Shown: positions 16,721 through 25,304 of the stretch, in pieces
Layout of the letters: every line of letters begins with the position of its first letter
Numbering within the stretch: position 1 is the stretch's first letter
NCBI GenBank assembly: GCA_019348495.1
Contig: JAHWJI010000004.1
Location: forward strand, 1 to 54,828
DNA: 54,828 nt
Source of the DNA: Actinomycetota bacterium
GTDB taxonomy: Bacteria; Actinomycetota; Acidimicrobiia; Acidimicrobiales; CADCSY01
Reading direction: 5' to 3'
The notes under the pieces: model-generated
The model's input: only the letters and a program-made list of their open reading frames with translations
Databases searched by the model: none
What the model was told of the DNA's origin: nothing
Made by a program: the position numbers and the translations under genes

Positions 16721-17524
16721 TCAGGGCGTGTCCCACCAGAGGGTGACCGCGTGGCGCAGGGCGGCCCGGCCGTGGCGGCGCAGCAACGACTCGATCTCGG
16801 CGTCACGCTCGTGCCCGAGGCAGAGCTGGCGGCGCACGAAGGGGACCAGGTCGGCCAGGTCCTCCTCACCATCGCCCACCGGCCGCTCGAAGCCCTCCAC
16901 CCCCACCGTGAGGCCCATCTCCTCGAGGACGGCCACGGCGTCGTCGGCGGTGGGCGAGGTGGGCCGCGCCACGCCGTGGAGCTCGAGCCACAGCGGGTTG
17001 GAGCTGGTCTGGGGGTGCTGCGCGGTGAGCTCCAGCACCACCCGGTGTCGGGCGTGAGCAGTGAGGGCGGCGACGAAGGGGACCAGGTCGGCCACGTTGT
17101 AGGCCACGTGGTGGCAGACGACCACGTCGGCCGGTCCCACCTCGGGGGCCACGTCGGGCCAGTCCCCCTCGACCTCTTCGTGGGACACTCCTTGGGCCTC
17201 GGCGGCGCGGGCGAAGCCGTCGAGCATGGCCCGGCTCCGGTCGACGCCCACCAGGCGTGCCGCCGGCGGGGCGAGGGGCAGGCTGGCGGCCCCTCCGCCC
17301 ACACCCACGTCGAGCACCTCCCCCCCGTCGGCCAGTGCCTGCACCGCCCGTCGCCGGGAGGGGCTCGGCGGGCTGGCCAGGGCCCGCGCCGCCGCCCGGG
17401 CGAACAGCGCCTGGGGGAACGACCACGGCGATTCCGGGGCGGCGGCCAGGATCTCGCCGGGGATGGCCCAGGCCTCGAGCGCTTCGGCCCACCGCCTCGC
17501 CGCCGGGGTCGTGGCCGCCACCAT
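16721..17524 (-). CDS. Class I SAM-dependent methyltransferase
   Basis: A 267-residue methyltransferase with motif I VLDVGVGGGAASLP (about residues 70-83), an acidic motif II in VGVDRSR, and ADVVVCHHVAYNV as motif IV. The substrate is not identifiable; an N-terminal helical extension of about 60 residues precedes the Rossmann fold. It is divergent from ispH with only 17 bases between start codons and shares an overlapping promoter (see 17530-17536). Confidence 0.82.
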   Translation of the reverse strand: MVAATTPAARRWAEALEAWAIPGEILAAAPESPWSFPQALFARAAARALASPPSPSRRRAVQALADGGEVLDVGVGGGAASLPLAPPAARLVGVDRSRAMLDGFARAAEAQGVSHEEVEGDWPDVAPEVGPADVVVCHHVAYNVADLVPFVAALTAHARHRVVLELTAQHPQTSSNPLWLELHGVARPTSPTADDAVAVLEEMGLTVGVEGFERPVGDGEEDLADLVPFVRRQLCLGHERDAEIESLLRRHGRAALRHAVTLWWDTP

Positions 17525-17529
17525 GGCGG

Positions 17530-17536
17530 TACCGTA
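17530..17536. promoter_or_regulatory. Overlapping divergent -10 elements for ispH and the methyltransferase
   Basis: TACCGTA reads as TACCGT on plus (17530-17535) and as TACGGT on minus (17536-17531). Each TANNNT is exactly 6 bases from its own start codon, GTG 17542 and ATG 17524. Both messages would then be leaderless and the two promoters cannot be melted at the same time. Confidence 0.55.
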
Positions 17537-17541
17537 GATGG

Positions 17542-18576
17542 GTGGACGTGGAGCGGGTGCTGCTGGCCGCCCCCCGGGGCTTCTGCGCCGGGGTGGAGAT
17601 GGCCATCAAGGCTTTGGCGTGGATGGTCCGGGCCTTCGAGCCGCCCATCTACTGCTACCACGAGATCGTCCACAACCGCCTGGTGGTCGAGCGCTTCCGC
17701 GAGCTCGGTGTGGTGTTCGTCGACGAGATCGCCGAGGTCCCGCCCGGTAGGCCGGTCATGCTCTCGGCCCACGGGTCGGCCCCTGAGGTGGTGCGGGCGG
17801 CGACCGAGCACGGTGGCTACGTGGTCAACGCCGTGTGCCCGCTGGTGACCAAGGTCCACCACGAGGTCAAGGTGCGCGCCGGCAAGGGCTACGCCGTGGT
17901 CTACGTGGGCCACGAGGGCCACGACGAGGCGGTGGGGACCATGGCGGTGGCCCCTGACGCCATCCATCTGGTGGAGCACGAGGACGACGTGGCCCTCCTG
18001 CCCGATACCGGCCAGCCCGTCGCCCTGCTGGCCCAGACCACGCTCAGCCACCACGACTGGGCCGGGGTGCTCGACGCCACCCGCCGGCGCTTCCCCGAGC
18101 TGTGGATGCCGGGGCGCAGCGACCTGTGCTTCGCCACCACCAACCGCCAGTCGGCCCTTATCCAGATCGCCCAGCGCTGCGACGCCGTGGTGGTCATCGG
18201 CTCAGCCAACTCGTCGAACACCGTGGCGCTGGAGAAGGTGGCGACGGCCGCCGGCTGTCCTCGGGTGCTGCGGGTCAACGGTCCCGACGAGCTGCCCGAC
18301 GATCTCACCGGCACCATCGGGGTGACTGCGGGCGCCTCGGCCCCCGAGGAGCTGGTGCGCGCCGTCATCGCCCGCCTCGACCCCACCGAGGGCGTCGAGG
18401 AGGTGGCCTACACCGCCGAGGCCGAGTACTTCCCGCCGCCCCGTGAGGTGCGAGAGCTGCTCGGAGCCATCGACGCTGTCGCTTCCTTCGCCCTGGCCGC
18501 GCCGGCCACTGCGCCGGCCACCGCCGACCGGGACCTGGCCGCCAGCGCGGTCCTGGCCGGCCTGGCGCCGCCGTAG
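17542..18576 (+). CDS. ispH: 4-hydroxy-3-methylbut-2-enyl diphosphate reductase
   Basis: A 344-residue Fe-S enzyme, the last step of the methylerythritol phosphate pathway, yielding IPP and DMAPP. The cluster ligands are C15 (PRGFCAGV), C99 (NAVCPLVTK) and C196 (SDLCFATTN); active-site His lie in YHEIVHN and SAHGS. The C-terminus carries an Ala/Pro-rich tail of about 35 residues. The frame is open far upstream, but VLLAAPRGFC must be close to the N-terminus, so GTG 17542 (or 17548) is right and fits the -10 spacing. Confidence 0.96.
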   Translation: MDVERVLLAAPRGFCAGVEMAIKALAWMVRAFEPPIYCYHEIVHNRLVVERFRELGVVFVDEIAEVPPGRPVMLSAHGSAPEVVRAATEHGGYVVNAVCPLVTKVHHEVKVRAGKGYAVVYVGHEGHDEAVGTMAVAPDAIHLVEHEDDVALLPDTGQPVALLAQTTLSHHDWAGVLDATRRRFPELWMPGRSDLCFATTNRQSALIQIAQRCDAVVVIGSANSSNTVALEKVATAAGCPRVLRVNGPDELPDDLTGTIGVTAGASAPEELVRAVIARLDPTEGVEEVAYTAEAEYFPPPREVRELLGAIDAVASFALAAPATAPATADRDLAASAVLAGLAPP

Positions 18577-18589
18577 CGACCATCACGGG

Positions 18590-20458
18590 ATGGGCACCGC
18601 CGCACGCCGTCGCTCCCTGGCGTTCGTCACCGCCGTGCTCATCGCCCTGGCCGCCTGTTCACGTGGCGACGGCCGGGCTCCCGGCGCCCGAGGCGATCCC
18701 GATGCCCCACCGGGACTGGCCGAGGGGCTCCCCGACATGGGGACAGACTCCCCCTCGCTGTCCGATCCCGGCCGGAGGCTGGCCACCACCACCGCCCTGT
18801 TCGACCGGGCGCCCCGCTACCACCTCGATGCCCTCGTCGAGCCCGAGACCGGCAAGGTCGAGGCCGACGTGGTGGCCTCCCTCCCCGCTGGCTCCGAGCC
18901 GCTGCGCTTTCGGGTGTTCCCCAACCTGGCCGCCCTCGATGCCGGCTTCCATCTGAGCCGCGTCGAGGTCGACGGGCGGGCGGTCGAGCCCGATCTCGAC
19001 CGGTCGGTGCTGACCCTGGAGCGTCCAACGAACGGAGGCGGCCAGCGGGTGGAGGTGGCCATGACGTTCTCCTACACCGTGCCCGTCACCGACCTCGCCA
19101 CCGACCCGTCGTCGGTGCTGGGCGGCGATGGCTCGGGACTGGACCCGGCCGAGATCGGCCTCCTCGGTCGCCATGGCGGGGGCCTGTCGCTCGGGCACTG
19201 GTTCCCCGTGTGGCTGACCCCGGGAGCCGAGGCCGAGCCCGAGCCCGACGGCTTCGGCGACATCGCGAACTTCCCCGCAGCCAACTTCACCGCCCGCCTC
19301 GACGTCCCCGCCGGCTGGCAGCTCTTCAGCGGCGGTGTGAACACCGACCGCAGGCAGGAGCCAGGCCGGACGATCTCGACCGAGGAGGGCGTGGGCCTGC
19401 GCGACCTTGCGATCTACCTCGGACGGGACCTGGCGACCGAGGAGGTCGAGGTCGGCGGGACCACCGTGCGGGTGGTGAGCCAGGCCGGCAACGTGGACGT
19501 GCTCGGGGAGGTGGGCGAGGAGTCCTCCTCGGCGCTGTCGATCCTGGCCGACGCCTTCGGGCCCTACCCCTGGTCGGAGCTCGACGTGATCGACGTCCCC
19601 CTGGGCTCGGGCGTGGGAGGCATGGAGTGGCCCGGCGCCATCTGGATCGAGACCGCCACCTTCGGCGGAGGCATCCCCGGGCTGAGCGGCCTGGAGGGGT
19701 TGCTGGGCGGCGGGGACTCCTCCGGCGGTGAGGCTTCGGACGGGCTGGAGGGGCTCCTCGGCGAGGTGCTGGGGGGCGGAGCCGCCGGGTCCCTGCGGTC
19801 GTTCATCGTGGCCCACGAGGTCGCCCACCAGTGGTGGCATGCCCTGGTGGGCAACGACTCGATCACCGCTCCCGTGGTCGACGAGCCGCTGGCCCAGTTC
19901 TCGGCTTGTCACTACCTGCGGGTCCGCTCCCCCCAGGAGGGGGACGAGCACTGCGCCTTGCACACCGAGGGGCAGTACCGGGCCCTGCGGGGCCTCGGCC
20001 AACCCGACGCCCCGGCCGCCCAGGCCACCGATCAGTTCTCCTCCTCGCTGCAGTACGGGGCCGTGGTCTACGGCAAGGCCCCCGGGTTCTACGAGAAGCT
20101 CTCCGACCTGATCGGCGAGGAGGCCCTGCTCGGCGCCCTGCGGTCCTACGTGGAGGCCAACGCCTTCGCCATCGCCACCCCCGAGGACCTGCGGGGCGCC
20201 CTACGAGCAGCCGCGCCGGGCCGGGCCGAGGAGGTCGATGCCCTGTGGGTGCGCTGGTTGGAGCAGGCCCACGGCGACGAGGACATCGGCACCGGTGCGC
20301 CGCTGGGGGGCCTCGGCGCTTTGGGTGGGCTGGAAGGTCTGTTGGGCGGCTCCGGCGCCCTCGAGGGCCTCGTCGGAGGAGGCGACGCGGCTGAGGTCGA
20401 TCCCGCCGGGTTGGAGGCGCTGCTCACCAAGCTGCTGGAGGACCTGAGCGGGCGGTGA
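18590..20458 (+). CDS. M1-family metallopeptidase lipoprotein with Gly/Leu repeats
   Basis: A 622-residue predicted lipoprotein (basic start, hydrophobic core, LAAC). An N-terminal beta domain is followed by a thermolysin-like gluzincin domain: exopeptidase-type motif GGMEWPGA near residue 343, zinc site H409-E410-x2-H413 and third ligand E432, 19 residues later as in M1. Between them a Gly/Leu-rich insert (about 365-400) with two GLEGLLG units sits just before HEVAH. Similar repeats recur near the C-terminus (about 565-595). It begins 13 bp after ispH, probably in the same transcript, and ends convergently 2 bp from plsC. Confidence 0.88.
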   Translation: MGTAARRRSLAFVTAVLIALAACSRGDGRAPGARGDPDAPPGLAEGLPDMGTDSPSLSDPGRRLATTTALFDRAPRYHLDALVEPETGKVEADVVASLPAGSEPLRFRVFPNLAALDAGFHLSRVEVDGRAVEPDLDRSVLTLERPTNGGGQRVEVAMTFSYTVPVTDLATDPSSVLGGDGSGLDPAEIGLLGRHGGGLSLGHWFPVWLTPGAEAEPEPDGFGDIANFPAANFTARLDVPAGWQLFSGGVNTDRRQEPGRTISTEEGVGLRDLAIYLGRDLATEEVEVGGTTVRVVSQAGNVDVLGEVGEESSSALSILADAFGPYPWSELDVIDVPLGSGVGGMEWPGAIWIETATFGGGIPGLSGLEGLLGGGDSSGGEASDGLEGLLGEVLGGGAAGSLRSFIVAHEVAHQWWHALVGNDSITAPVVDEPLAQFSACHYLRVRSPQEGDEHCALHTEGQYRALRGLGQPDAPAAQATDQFSSSLQYGAVVYGKAPGFYEKLSDLIGEEALLGALRSYVEANAFAIATPEDLRGALRAAAPGRAEEVDALWVRWLEQAHGDEDIGTGAPLGGLGALGGLEGLLGGSGALEGLVGGGDAAEVDPAGLEALLTKLLEDLSGR

Positions 20459-20460
20459 TC

Positions 20461-21129
20461 TCAGTCGCCGGCGTTGATGCGGGCCTGGTCGAAGACCACT
20501 TGGAGCTCCTTGCCCAGGCGCTCGGTCAGCTCCTTGACCGCCCGGCGCGGCACCCGGTGCCCCGGCTCCGGCGCCTGGGGATGGATGGCCTCACCCACCA
20601 CCACGCAGACCTTCACCGGGCGGAAGAACTTCGCTCCCCGGGGCATGGCCCGGGTCGAGCCACCGATCCCCACGGGGAAGATGGGCACCCCGGTCGACAG
20701 CGCCAGGTGGGCGGCGCCGTCGAACAGCTCCCCCACCACCGGGCTGTCCCGCCGGGTCCCCTCGGCGAAGACCACCAGGGGCTCGCCTCGCTCCAGGGCC
20801 AGGCGGCACTGGCGCATGGCTTGGCGGTCGACCTTGTCCCGCTGCACCGGGAAGGCGCCGAGGGTGTCCCACAGCCACGCCGACCAGCCGTACTTCCACA
20901 TCTCCTCCTTGCCCAGGTAGCGCATGTAGCGCCGGGTCAGGGTGGCCATGATGGGCGTGTCGATGTTGGAGCGGTGGACGGGGGCGAGGATGAACCCACC
21001 GCTGGCCGGGAGGCGCTCGGCCCCCTCCACCCGAAGCCGCCAGTACACCGCAGCGAAGCCGGCGATGAGCGCCCGCACCACCGCGTAGACGCGCCGGGCG
21101 ACGACGGGAGAGGCCGGCGGGTATCTCAT
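20461..21129 (-). CDS. plsC: 1-acylglycerol-3-phosphate acyltransferase family protein
   Basis: A 222-residue membrane-associated acyltransferase. It carries HRSNID (the HX4D catalytic motif), FPVQRDK, FAEGTRR (glycerol-phosphate binding) and VPIFPVGIGG. One hydrophobic helix precedes the catalytic domain. It makes phosphatidic acid or acylates a related lipid. The ATG overlaps the cmk stop (ATGA), and it is the last gene of the scpA operon. Exact acceptor lipid not assignable. Confidence 0.9.
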   Translation of the reverse strand: MRYPPASPVVARRVYAVVRALIAGFAAVYWRLRVEGAERLPASGGFILAPVHRSNIDTPIMATLTRRYMRYLGKEEMWKYGWSAWLWDTLGAFPVQRDKVDRQAMRQCRLALERGEPLVVFAEGTRRDSPVVGELFDGAAHLALSTGVPIFPVGIGGSTRAMPRGAKFFRPVKVCVVVGEAIHPQAPEPGHRVPRRAVKELTERLGKELQVVFDQARINAGD

Positions 21130-21767
21130 GGGGCCGGGGCCAGGTGGTCGAGCAGCTCGTCGACGATGTCGTCGACGCCGCGGTCGCTGGTGTCGACCAC
21201 CACCGCGCCCTCGGCGCAGGTCAGCGGGTCGGCCTCGCGCTCGGAGTCGTGGGTGTCGCGACGGTCCAGGTCGGCGGCGACGGCCTCGTAGGCGGTGTCG
21301 CTCACCTCCTGGTGGCGGCGGGAGGCCCGCACGTCGGCGCGAGCGTGGAGGTAGGCCCGCAGCTCGGCGTCGGGGAACACGACCGAGCCGATGTCCCGGC
21401 CCTCCACCACCGCTCCACCCCGCTCGGCCACCCACTCACGCTGGCGTCGGACCAGCTCGGTGCGCACCACCGCGTTGGCGGCCACCTCGCTCACCGCCCT
21501 GGTCACCTCCGGCCCCCGGATCTCGATGGTGGCGTCGACCCCGTCGACCTCGACCCGGCCGGGCTCGACGACGATCTCCAGGTTCGGCGCCATGCGGGCC
21601 ACCGGCTCGGCGTCGCCGGGGTCGATGCCCCGGCGCAGGGCGGCCAAGGCCACGGCGCGGTACATGGCGCCGGTGTCGAGGTAGGCCGTGCCCAGGCGCT
21701 CGGCCAGACGGCGGGCCACGGTGGACTTGCCCGATCCGGCCGGCCCGTCGATGGCGATGACCCGCAT
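21126..21767 (-). CDS. cmk: Cytidylate kinase
   Basis: A 213-residue (d)CMP kinase. The P-loop GPAGSGKST is at residues 8-16, then LDTGAMYR, the CMP-binding VVEGRDIGSVVFP, and the DRRD lid region. It phosphorylates CMP and dCMP for nucleic acid and lipid synthesis. It follows aroA by 12 bp and overlaps plsC. In M. tuberculosis cmk (Rv1712) also follows the scpAB-rluB genes. Confidence 0.96.
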   Translation of the reverse strand: MRVIAIDGPAGSGKSTVARRLAERLGTAYLDTGAMYRAVALAALRRGIDPGDAEPVARMAPNLEIVVEPGRVEVDGVDATIEIRGPEVTRAVSEVAANAVVRTELVRRQREWVAERGGAVVEGRDIGSVVFPDAELRAYLHARADVRASRRHQEVSDTAYEAVAADLDRRDTHDSEREADPLTCAEGAVVVDTSDRGVDDIVDELLDHLAPAP

Positions 21768-21779
21768 GGTCGAAGAAGG

Positions 21780-23087
21780 CTACCCGCCGGTCGCCGACCG
21801 GGCCCGAAGCCCGGCGAGGGCCTCGAAGTAGCCGGGGAAGGTCTTGGCCACCACACCGGGATCGCCGATCTCGATGCCCGGCGCCCGCAGGCCGAGCAGG
21901 GCGAAGCTCATGGCCATGCGGTGGTCGCCGTAGGTCCGGATGCGGGCCGGGTGGGGAGCGCCGGGGTGCACGACGTAGCCGTCGTCGAGCTCCTCGGCTT
22001 CGACACCGCAGCGGCGGAGCTCGGTCACCACGGCGGCGATGCGGTCGGTCTCCTTGCGCCGGACGAAGCCGATGCCCCGCACCCGGGTGGGTGAAGAAGC
22101 GAAGGGCGCGACGACGGCCAGGGTCTGGGCGGTGTCGGAGCAATCGGCGAGATCGACGTCGACGCCGGCCAGCTCACCGGTCCCCTCCACCTCGGTCCCG
22201 TGCTCGTCGCGGCGCACCTTGGCGCCCATGGCGGCGAGGACGTCGACGAAGGCCAGGTCGCCCTGCACCGACGCCCGTCCCAGCCCCGGCACCCGCACCC
22301 GACCGCCGCACAGGGCGGCGGCGGCGAAGAAGTACGACGCGGCGCTGGCGTCGGGCTCGATGCGGTAGCGACACGCCCGGTAGGTCCCTGGTGCCACGGC
22401 GAAGCCCGACTCCCCGTGGCGCTCGACGGGTACCCCGAAGGCGTCCATGGTGGCGGTGGTGACGTCGAGGTAGGGCCGGGACACCACGTCGCCGTCGACC
22501 TCGACCCGCACGCCGCGGGCCATGGCCGGGCCGCTCAGCAACAGCGCCGAGACGAACTGGCTGGACACGTCCCCAGGGATGCGCACCGAGCCGCCGTCGA
22601 GGCCGTGGGCCACCACGGTCACGGGGAGGTGGCCCTCCTCCCCCTGTTCCTCGACGACGCCCCCCAGGGCTCGCAGGGCGTCGATCAGCAGGCCCATGGG
22701 GCGGGCCCGCAGGGGCGGGGAGCCGTCCAGGCGGTAGCGGCCCTGCCCGAGGGCCAGCAGCGGGAGCAAGAAGCGGGCGGTGGTACCGGCCAGCCGGGCG
22801 TCGAGCTCGGCCGGGCCCGGGGGCACGGCGCCCCCCACGCCGTCGACCACCATGGTGGCGGCCTGCACGTCATGGCCCACGGGGATGCCGAGGCGCACCA
22901 GCGCCTGGACCATCGAGGTCGTGTCGTCGGCCAGCAGCGCCCCCTCGAGGGTGCTGCGCCCCTCGGCCAGGGCGGCGACCACCAGGGCCCGGTTGGTGAA
23001 GCTCTTGGACCCGGGGAGGACGACGGTGGCGTCGAGGGGACCCCGGAGCGGCTCGACGGCGAGCACGGTGGCACCCGACGCCGTCAC
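21780..23087 (-). CDS. aroA: 3-phosphoshikimate 1-carboxyvinyltransferase (EPSP synthase)
   Basis: A 435-residue two-domain enzyme joining shikimate-3-phosphate and PEP. Signature regions are LPGSKSFTNRALV near residue 25, DDT, the GTTARFLLPL loop, and RRKETDRI with DGYVVHPG in the C-terminal half. The Ser/Thr pattern differs slightly from class I GNAGTAMR-type sequences. The GTG start overlaps the tyrA stop by four bases. It sits with aroH and tyrA as a small aromatic amino-acid set. Confidence 0.96.
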   Translation of the reverse strand: MTASGATVLAVEPLRGPLDATVVLPGSKSFTNRALVVAALAEGRSTLEGALLADDTTSMVQALVRLGIPVGHDVQAATMVVDGVGGAVPPGPAELDARLAGTTARFLLPLLALGQGRYRLDGSPPLRARPMGLLIDALRALGGVVEEQGEEGHLPVTVVAHGLDGGSVRIPGDVSSQFVSALLLSGPAMARGVRVEVDGDVVSRPYLDVTTATMDAFGVPVERHGESGFAVAPGTYRACRYRIEPDASAASYFFAAAALCGGRVRVPGLGRASVQGDLAFVDVLAAMGAKVRRDEHGTEVEGTGELAGVDVDLADCSDTAQTLAVVAPFASSPTRVRGIGFVRRKETDRIAAVVTELRRCGVEAEELDDGYVVHPGAPHPARIRTYGDHRMAMSFALLGLRAPGIEIGDPGVVAKTFPGYFEALAGLRARSATGG

Positions 23088-24160
23088 ACCAGGTGCCGAC
23101 CGGTCGGGTGGTAGCCCCGGGTGGCCAGGGCGTCCCCCAGTCGACCCACCAGCTCGGAGCGCACCACCAGGATCACCACACCGGCGTCGCCCTCGCTGGA
23201 GTGCACGATCTCCACGCTGGCGATGTTGACCCCGAGCTCGGTGGCCAGCGTGGTGATCTCGGCCAGCACGCCAGGGCGGTCGGTCACCGGGACCCGCAGC
23301 TCGGCCAGGTCAGCCACGTCGTGGGCACCCACGGGCAGGCTGCGACGGGCGGCGCGGGCCTCGGCCAACAGCGCCAGCAGGCCCTCCCGGTCACCGGCCG
23401 CCACCGTGGCCCGCACCCGGGCCAGGGCCACCTCCAGCTCGCCCAGCAGCTCCACGATGGCCGGGGCGTTCTCGGCACAGACGTCGGGCCACATGCCCGG
23501 GTCGCCGGAGGCCACCCGGGTCATGTCCCGGAACCCGCCGGCGGCCAGGCGCAACACCACGCCGTGCTCCTCGGCCCGGCCGGCGGCCAGAGCCATGAGG
23601 GCGGCGGCAACCAGATGGGGCACGTGGGACACCACGGCCACCAGCTCGTCGTGGCGTGCCGGCGCCAGCTCGACCACCTCGGCTCCGAGGGAGCTGACCA
23701 CCGAGCGCACCAGGGCGTGGGCGTGGGCATCGGTGCCGGCGACGGGCGTGAGCACCCAGACCGATCCCGAGAACAACGAGGCGTCGGCCCCCTCCACCCC
23801 CTCCTGCTCGCTGCCGGCCATGGGATGGCCACCCACGAAGCGGGGGTGGTCGACGGCCGAGACGATGGAGGCCTTGACGCTGCCCACGTCGGTGACCACG
23901 CCCTGCCCCTTCAGCGCCGCCGCCGCCTGGGCGGCCACGGCGCCGACGGGCGTGGCCACGAAGGTGACCTCGGCCCCCTCGGGCTCGCCCACGGCGTCGA
24001 GCGCCCCCCGGGCCAGCGCCTGCTGGGCCCGGACCGGGTCGCGGTCACAACCGGTGACGTGCCAGCCCCGGCCCCGCAGGGCCAGGCCGATGGACCCGCC
24101 GATCAGCCCCGTGCCGACCACCGCCGCACGCCGCCGGCGCTCTGAGGACGACGCGCTCAC
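23084..24160 (-). CDS. tyrA: Prephenate dehydrogenase with C-terminal ACT domain
   Basis: A 358-residue enzyme for tyrosine synthesis. The NAD-binding GTGLIGGSIGLAL is near residue 16, TDVGSVK and HPMAGSE(Q)EG are catalytic or prephenate-binding, and VSHVPHLVA follows. The last 75 residues are an ACT domain (LRVPVTDRPGVLAEIT), which suggests feedback by tyrosine or another amino acid. It follows aroH by 22 bp and overlaps aroA by four bases. Confidence 0.95.
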   Translation of the reverse strand: MSASSSERRRRAAVVGTGLIGGSIGLALRGRGWHVTGCDRDPVRAQQALARGALDAVGEPEGAEVTFVATPVGAVAAQAAAALKGQGVVTDVGSVKASIVSAVDHPRFVGGHPMAGSEQEGVEGADASLFSGSVWVLTPVAGTDAHAHALVRSVVSSLGAEVVELAPARHDELVAVVSHVPHLVAAALMALAAGRAEEHGVVLRLAAGGFRDMTRVASGDPGMWPDVCAENAPAIVELLGELEVALARVRATVAAGDREGLLALLAEARAARRSLPVGAHDVADLAELRVPVTDRPGVLAEITTLATELGVNIASVEIVHSSEGDAGVVILVVRSELVGRLGDALATRGYHPTGRHLV

Positions 24161-24182
24161 CGCAGCGCCACCAGCCGGGGCC

Positions 24183-24542
24183 TCATCCCGGTAGGTCGTC
24201 GCGCAGCCCGACGGCGCCCTCCAGGTACACGTGGCGCAGCTCGTGGCGAGCCCGTGTCGTGTCGAGGTGGGCGAGCACCCGGATGCAGCGGGGGGTGCCG
24301 CCGGCGATGTCCAGCTCGCGGGCGCACAGCATGGGGACGTCGCCCAGGCCGATCGAGCGCGCCGCCGTGGCCGGGAAGGCGGAGTGAAGGTCGTCGGTGG
24401 CGGTGAAGACCAGGCTCACGAGCTGGTCGTGGTCGATGCCGTTGCGGGAGAACATCTCCTGGAGCAGCGCCACCACCCGCTGGCGGACGTGGTCGGGCGT
24501 GTCGTCGTCGACCGTGGTGGCGCCCCGGAGAGCTCTGAGCAC
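24183..24542 (-). CDS. aroH: Chorismate mutase, AroH class
   Basis: A 119-residue monofunctional AroH-type mutase that converts chorismate to prephenate as a pseudo-alpha/beta trimer. Family marks are LRALRGATTVDDD at the start, FTATDDLHSAFPA, and PMLCARELDI with the catalytic Arg and Cys region; RVLAHLDT follows. It feeds tyrA next in the operon. GTG start; 9 bp after rluB. Confidence 0.95.
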   Translation of the reverse strand: MLRALRGATTVDDDTPDHVRQRVVALLQEMFSRNGIDHDQLVSLVFTATDDLHSAFPATAARSIGLGDVPMLCARELDIAGGTPRCIRVLAHLDTTRARHELRHVYLEGAVGLRDDLPG

Positions 24543-24551
24543 CGCCTGATG

Positions 24552-25304
24552 CTACCGGTGACCTTCCTCGGGTCCGGCCGCCGCCTCCTCCAGGGCCCGC
24601 ACCTCGGACGACTCGAGCAGGCGCCACTGCCCCGGCGCCAGGGAGGGGTCGGCCAGCGGCCCGATGCGGAAACGGGCCAGGCGCACCACCGGATGGCCGA
24701 TCGCCTCGCACATCCGCCGGACCTGGCGCTTGCGACCTTCGTGGATGACCAGGCGGATCAAGTTGGGTGGCGTGAGGGACACCTTGGCCGGCCCCGTCAG
24801 CCCGTCGTCGAGCTCCACCCCCTCGCGCAGCCGACGGATGGCCGCCGGCGAGGGCGTGCCCTCCACCTGGGCCAGATAGGCCTTGGCCACGCCGTGGGAG
24901 GGATGGGTGAGGCGCTGCGCCAGGTCGCCGTCGTTGGTCAACACCAACAGCCCCTCGGTCTCCAGGTCGAGACGTCCCACGGAGAACACCCGCGGCTCGC
25001 CGGGGACGAGGTCGATCACCGTCGGGCGACCCTGGGGATCGGCCGAGGTGGAGATGACCCCCGCCGGCTTGTTGAGCAGGTAGTAGACGAGCCCCGCACC
25101 TACCGAGGCGGCCACACCGTCAACGGCGATCTTGTCGTGCTCGGGGTCGACACGGCGACCGAGGATGGCCACGTCACCATTGACGGTGACCCGGCCGGCG
25201 GCGATCAGGTCGTCGCAGATCCGACGACTGCCGAACCCGGCGCGGGACAGGACCTTCTGCAGCCGTTCTCCGCCAAAGGTGTGGAGGAGGTCGGGGTCGT
25301 TCAC
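24552..25304 (-). CDS. rluB: Pseudouridine synthase RluB/RsuA family
   Basis: A 250-residue enzyme. The N-terminal S4 RNA-binding domain (RLQKVLSRAGFGSRR) is followed by the catalytic domain with GRLDLETEGLLVLTNDG, where the Asp is the nucleophile, and RKRQVRRM. It probably modifies 23S rRNA in the large-subunit peptidyl-transferase area. The GTG start overlaps the scpB stop by four bases; the same order scpA-scpB-rluB is found in M. tuberculosis Rv1709-Rv1711. Confidence 0.95.
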   Translation of the reverse strand: MNDPDLLHTFGGERLQKVLSRAGFGSRRICDDLIAAGRVTVNGDVAILGRRVDPEHDKIAVDGVAASVGAGLVYYLLNKPAGVISTSADPQGRPTVIDLVPGEPRVFSVGRLDLETEGLLVLTNDGDLAQRLTHPSHGVAKAYLAQVEGTPSPAAIRRLREGVELDDGLTGPAKVSLTPPNLIRLVIHEGRKRQVRRMCEAIGHPVVRLARFRIGPLADPSLAPGQWRLLESSEVRALEEAAAGPEEGHR

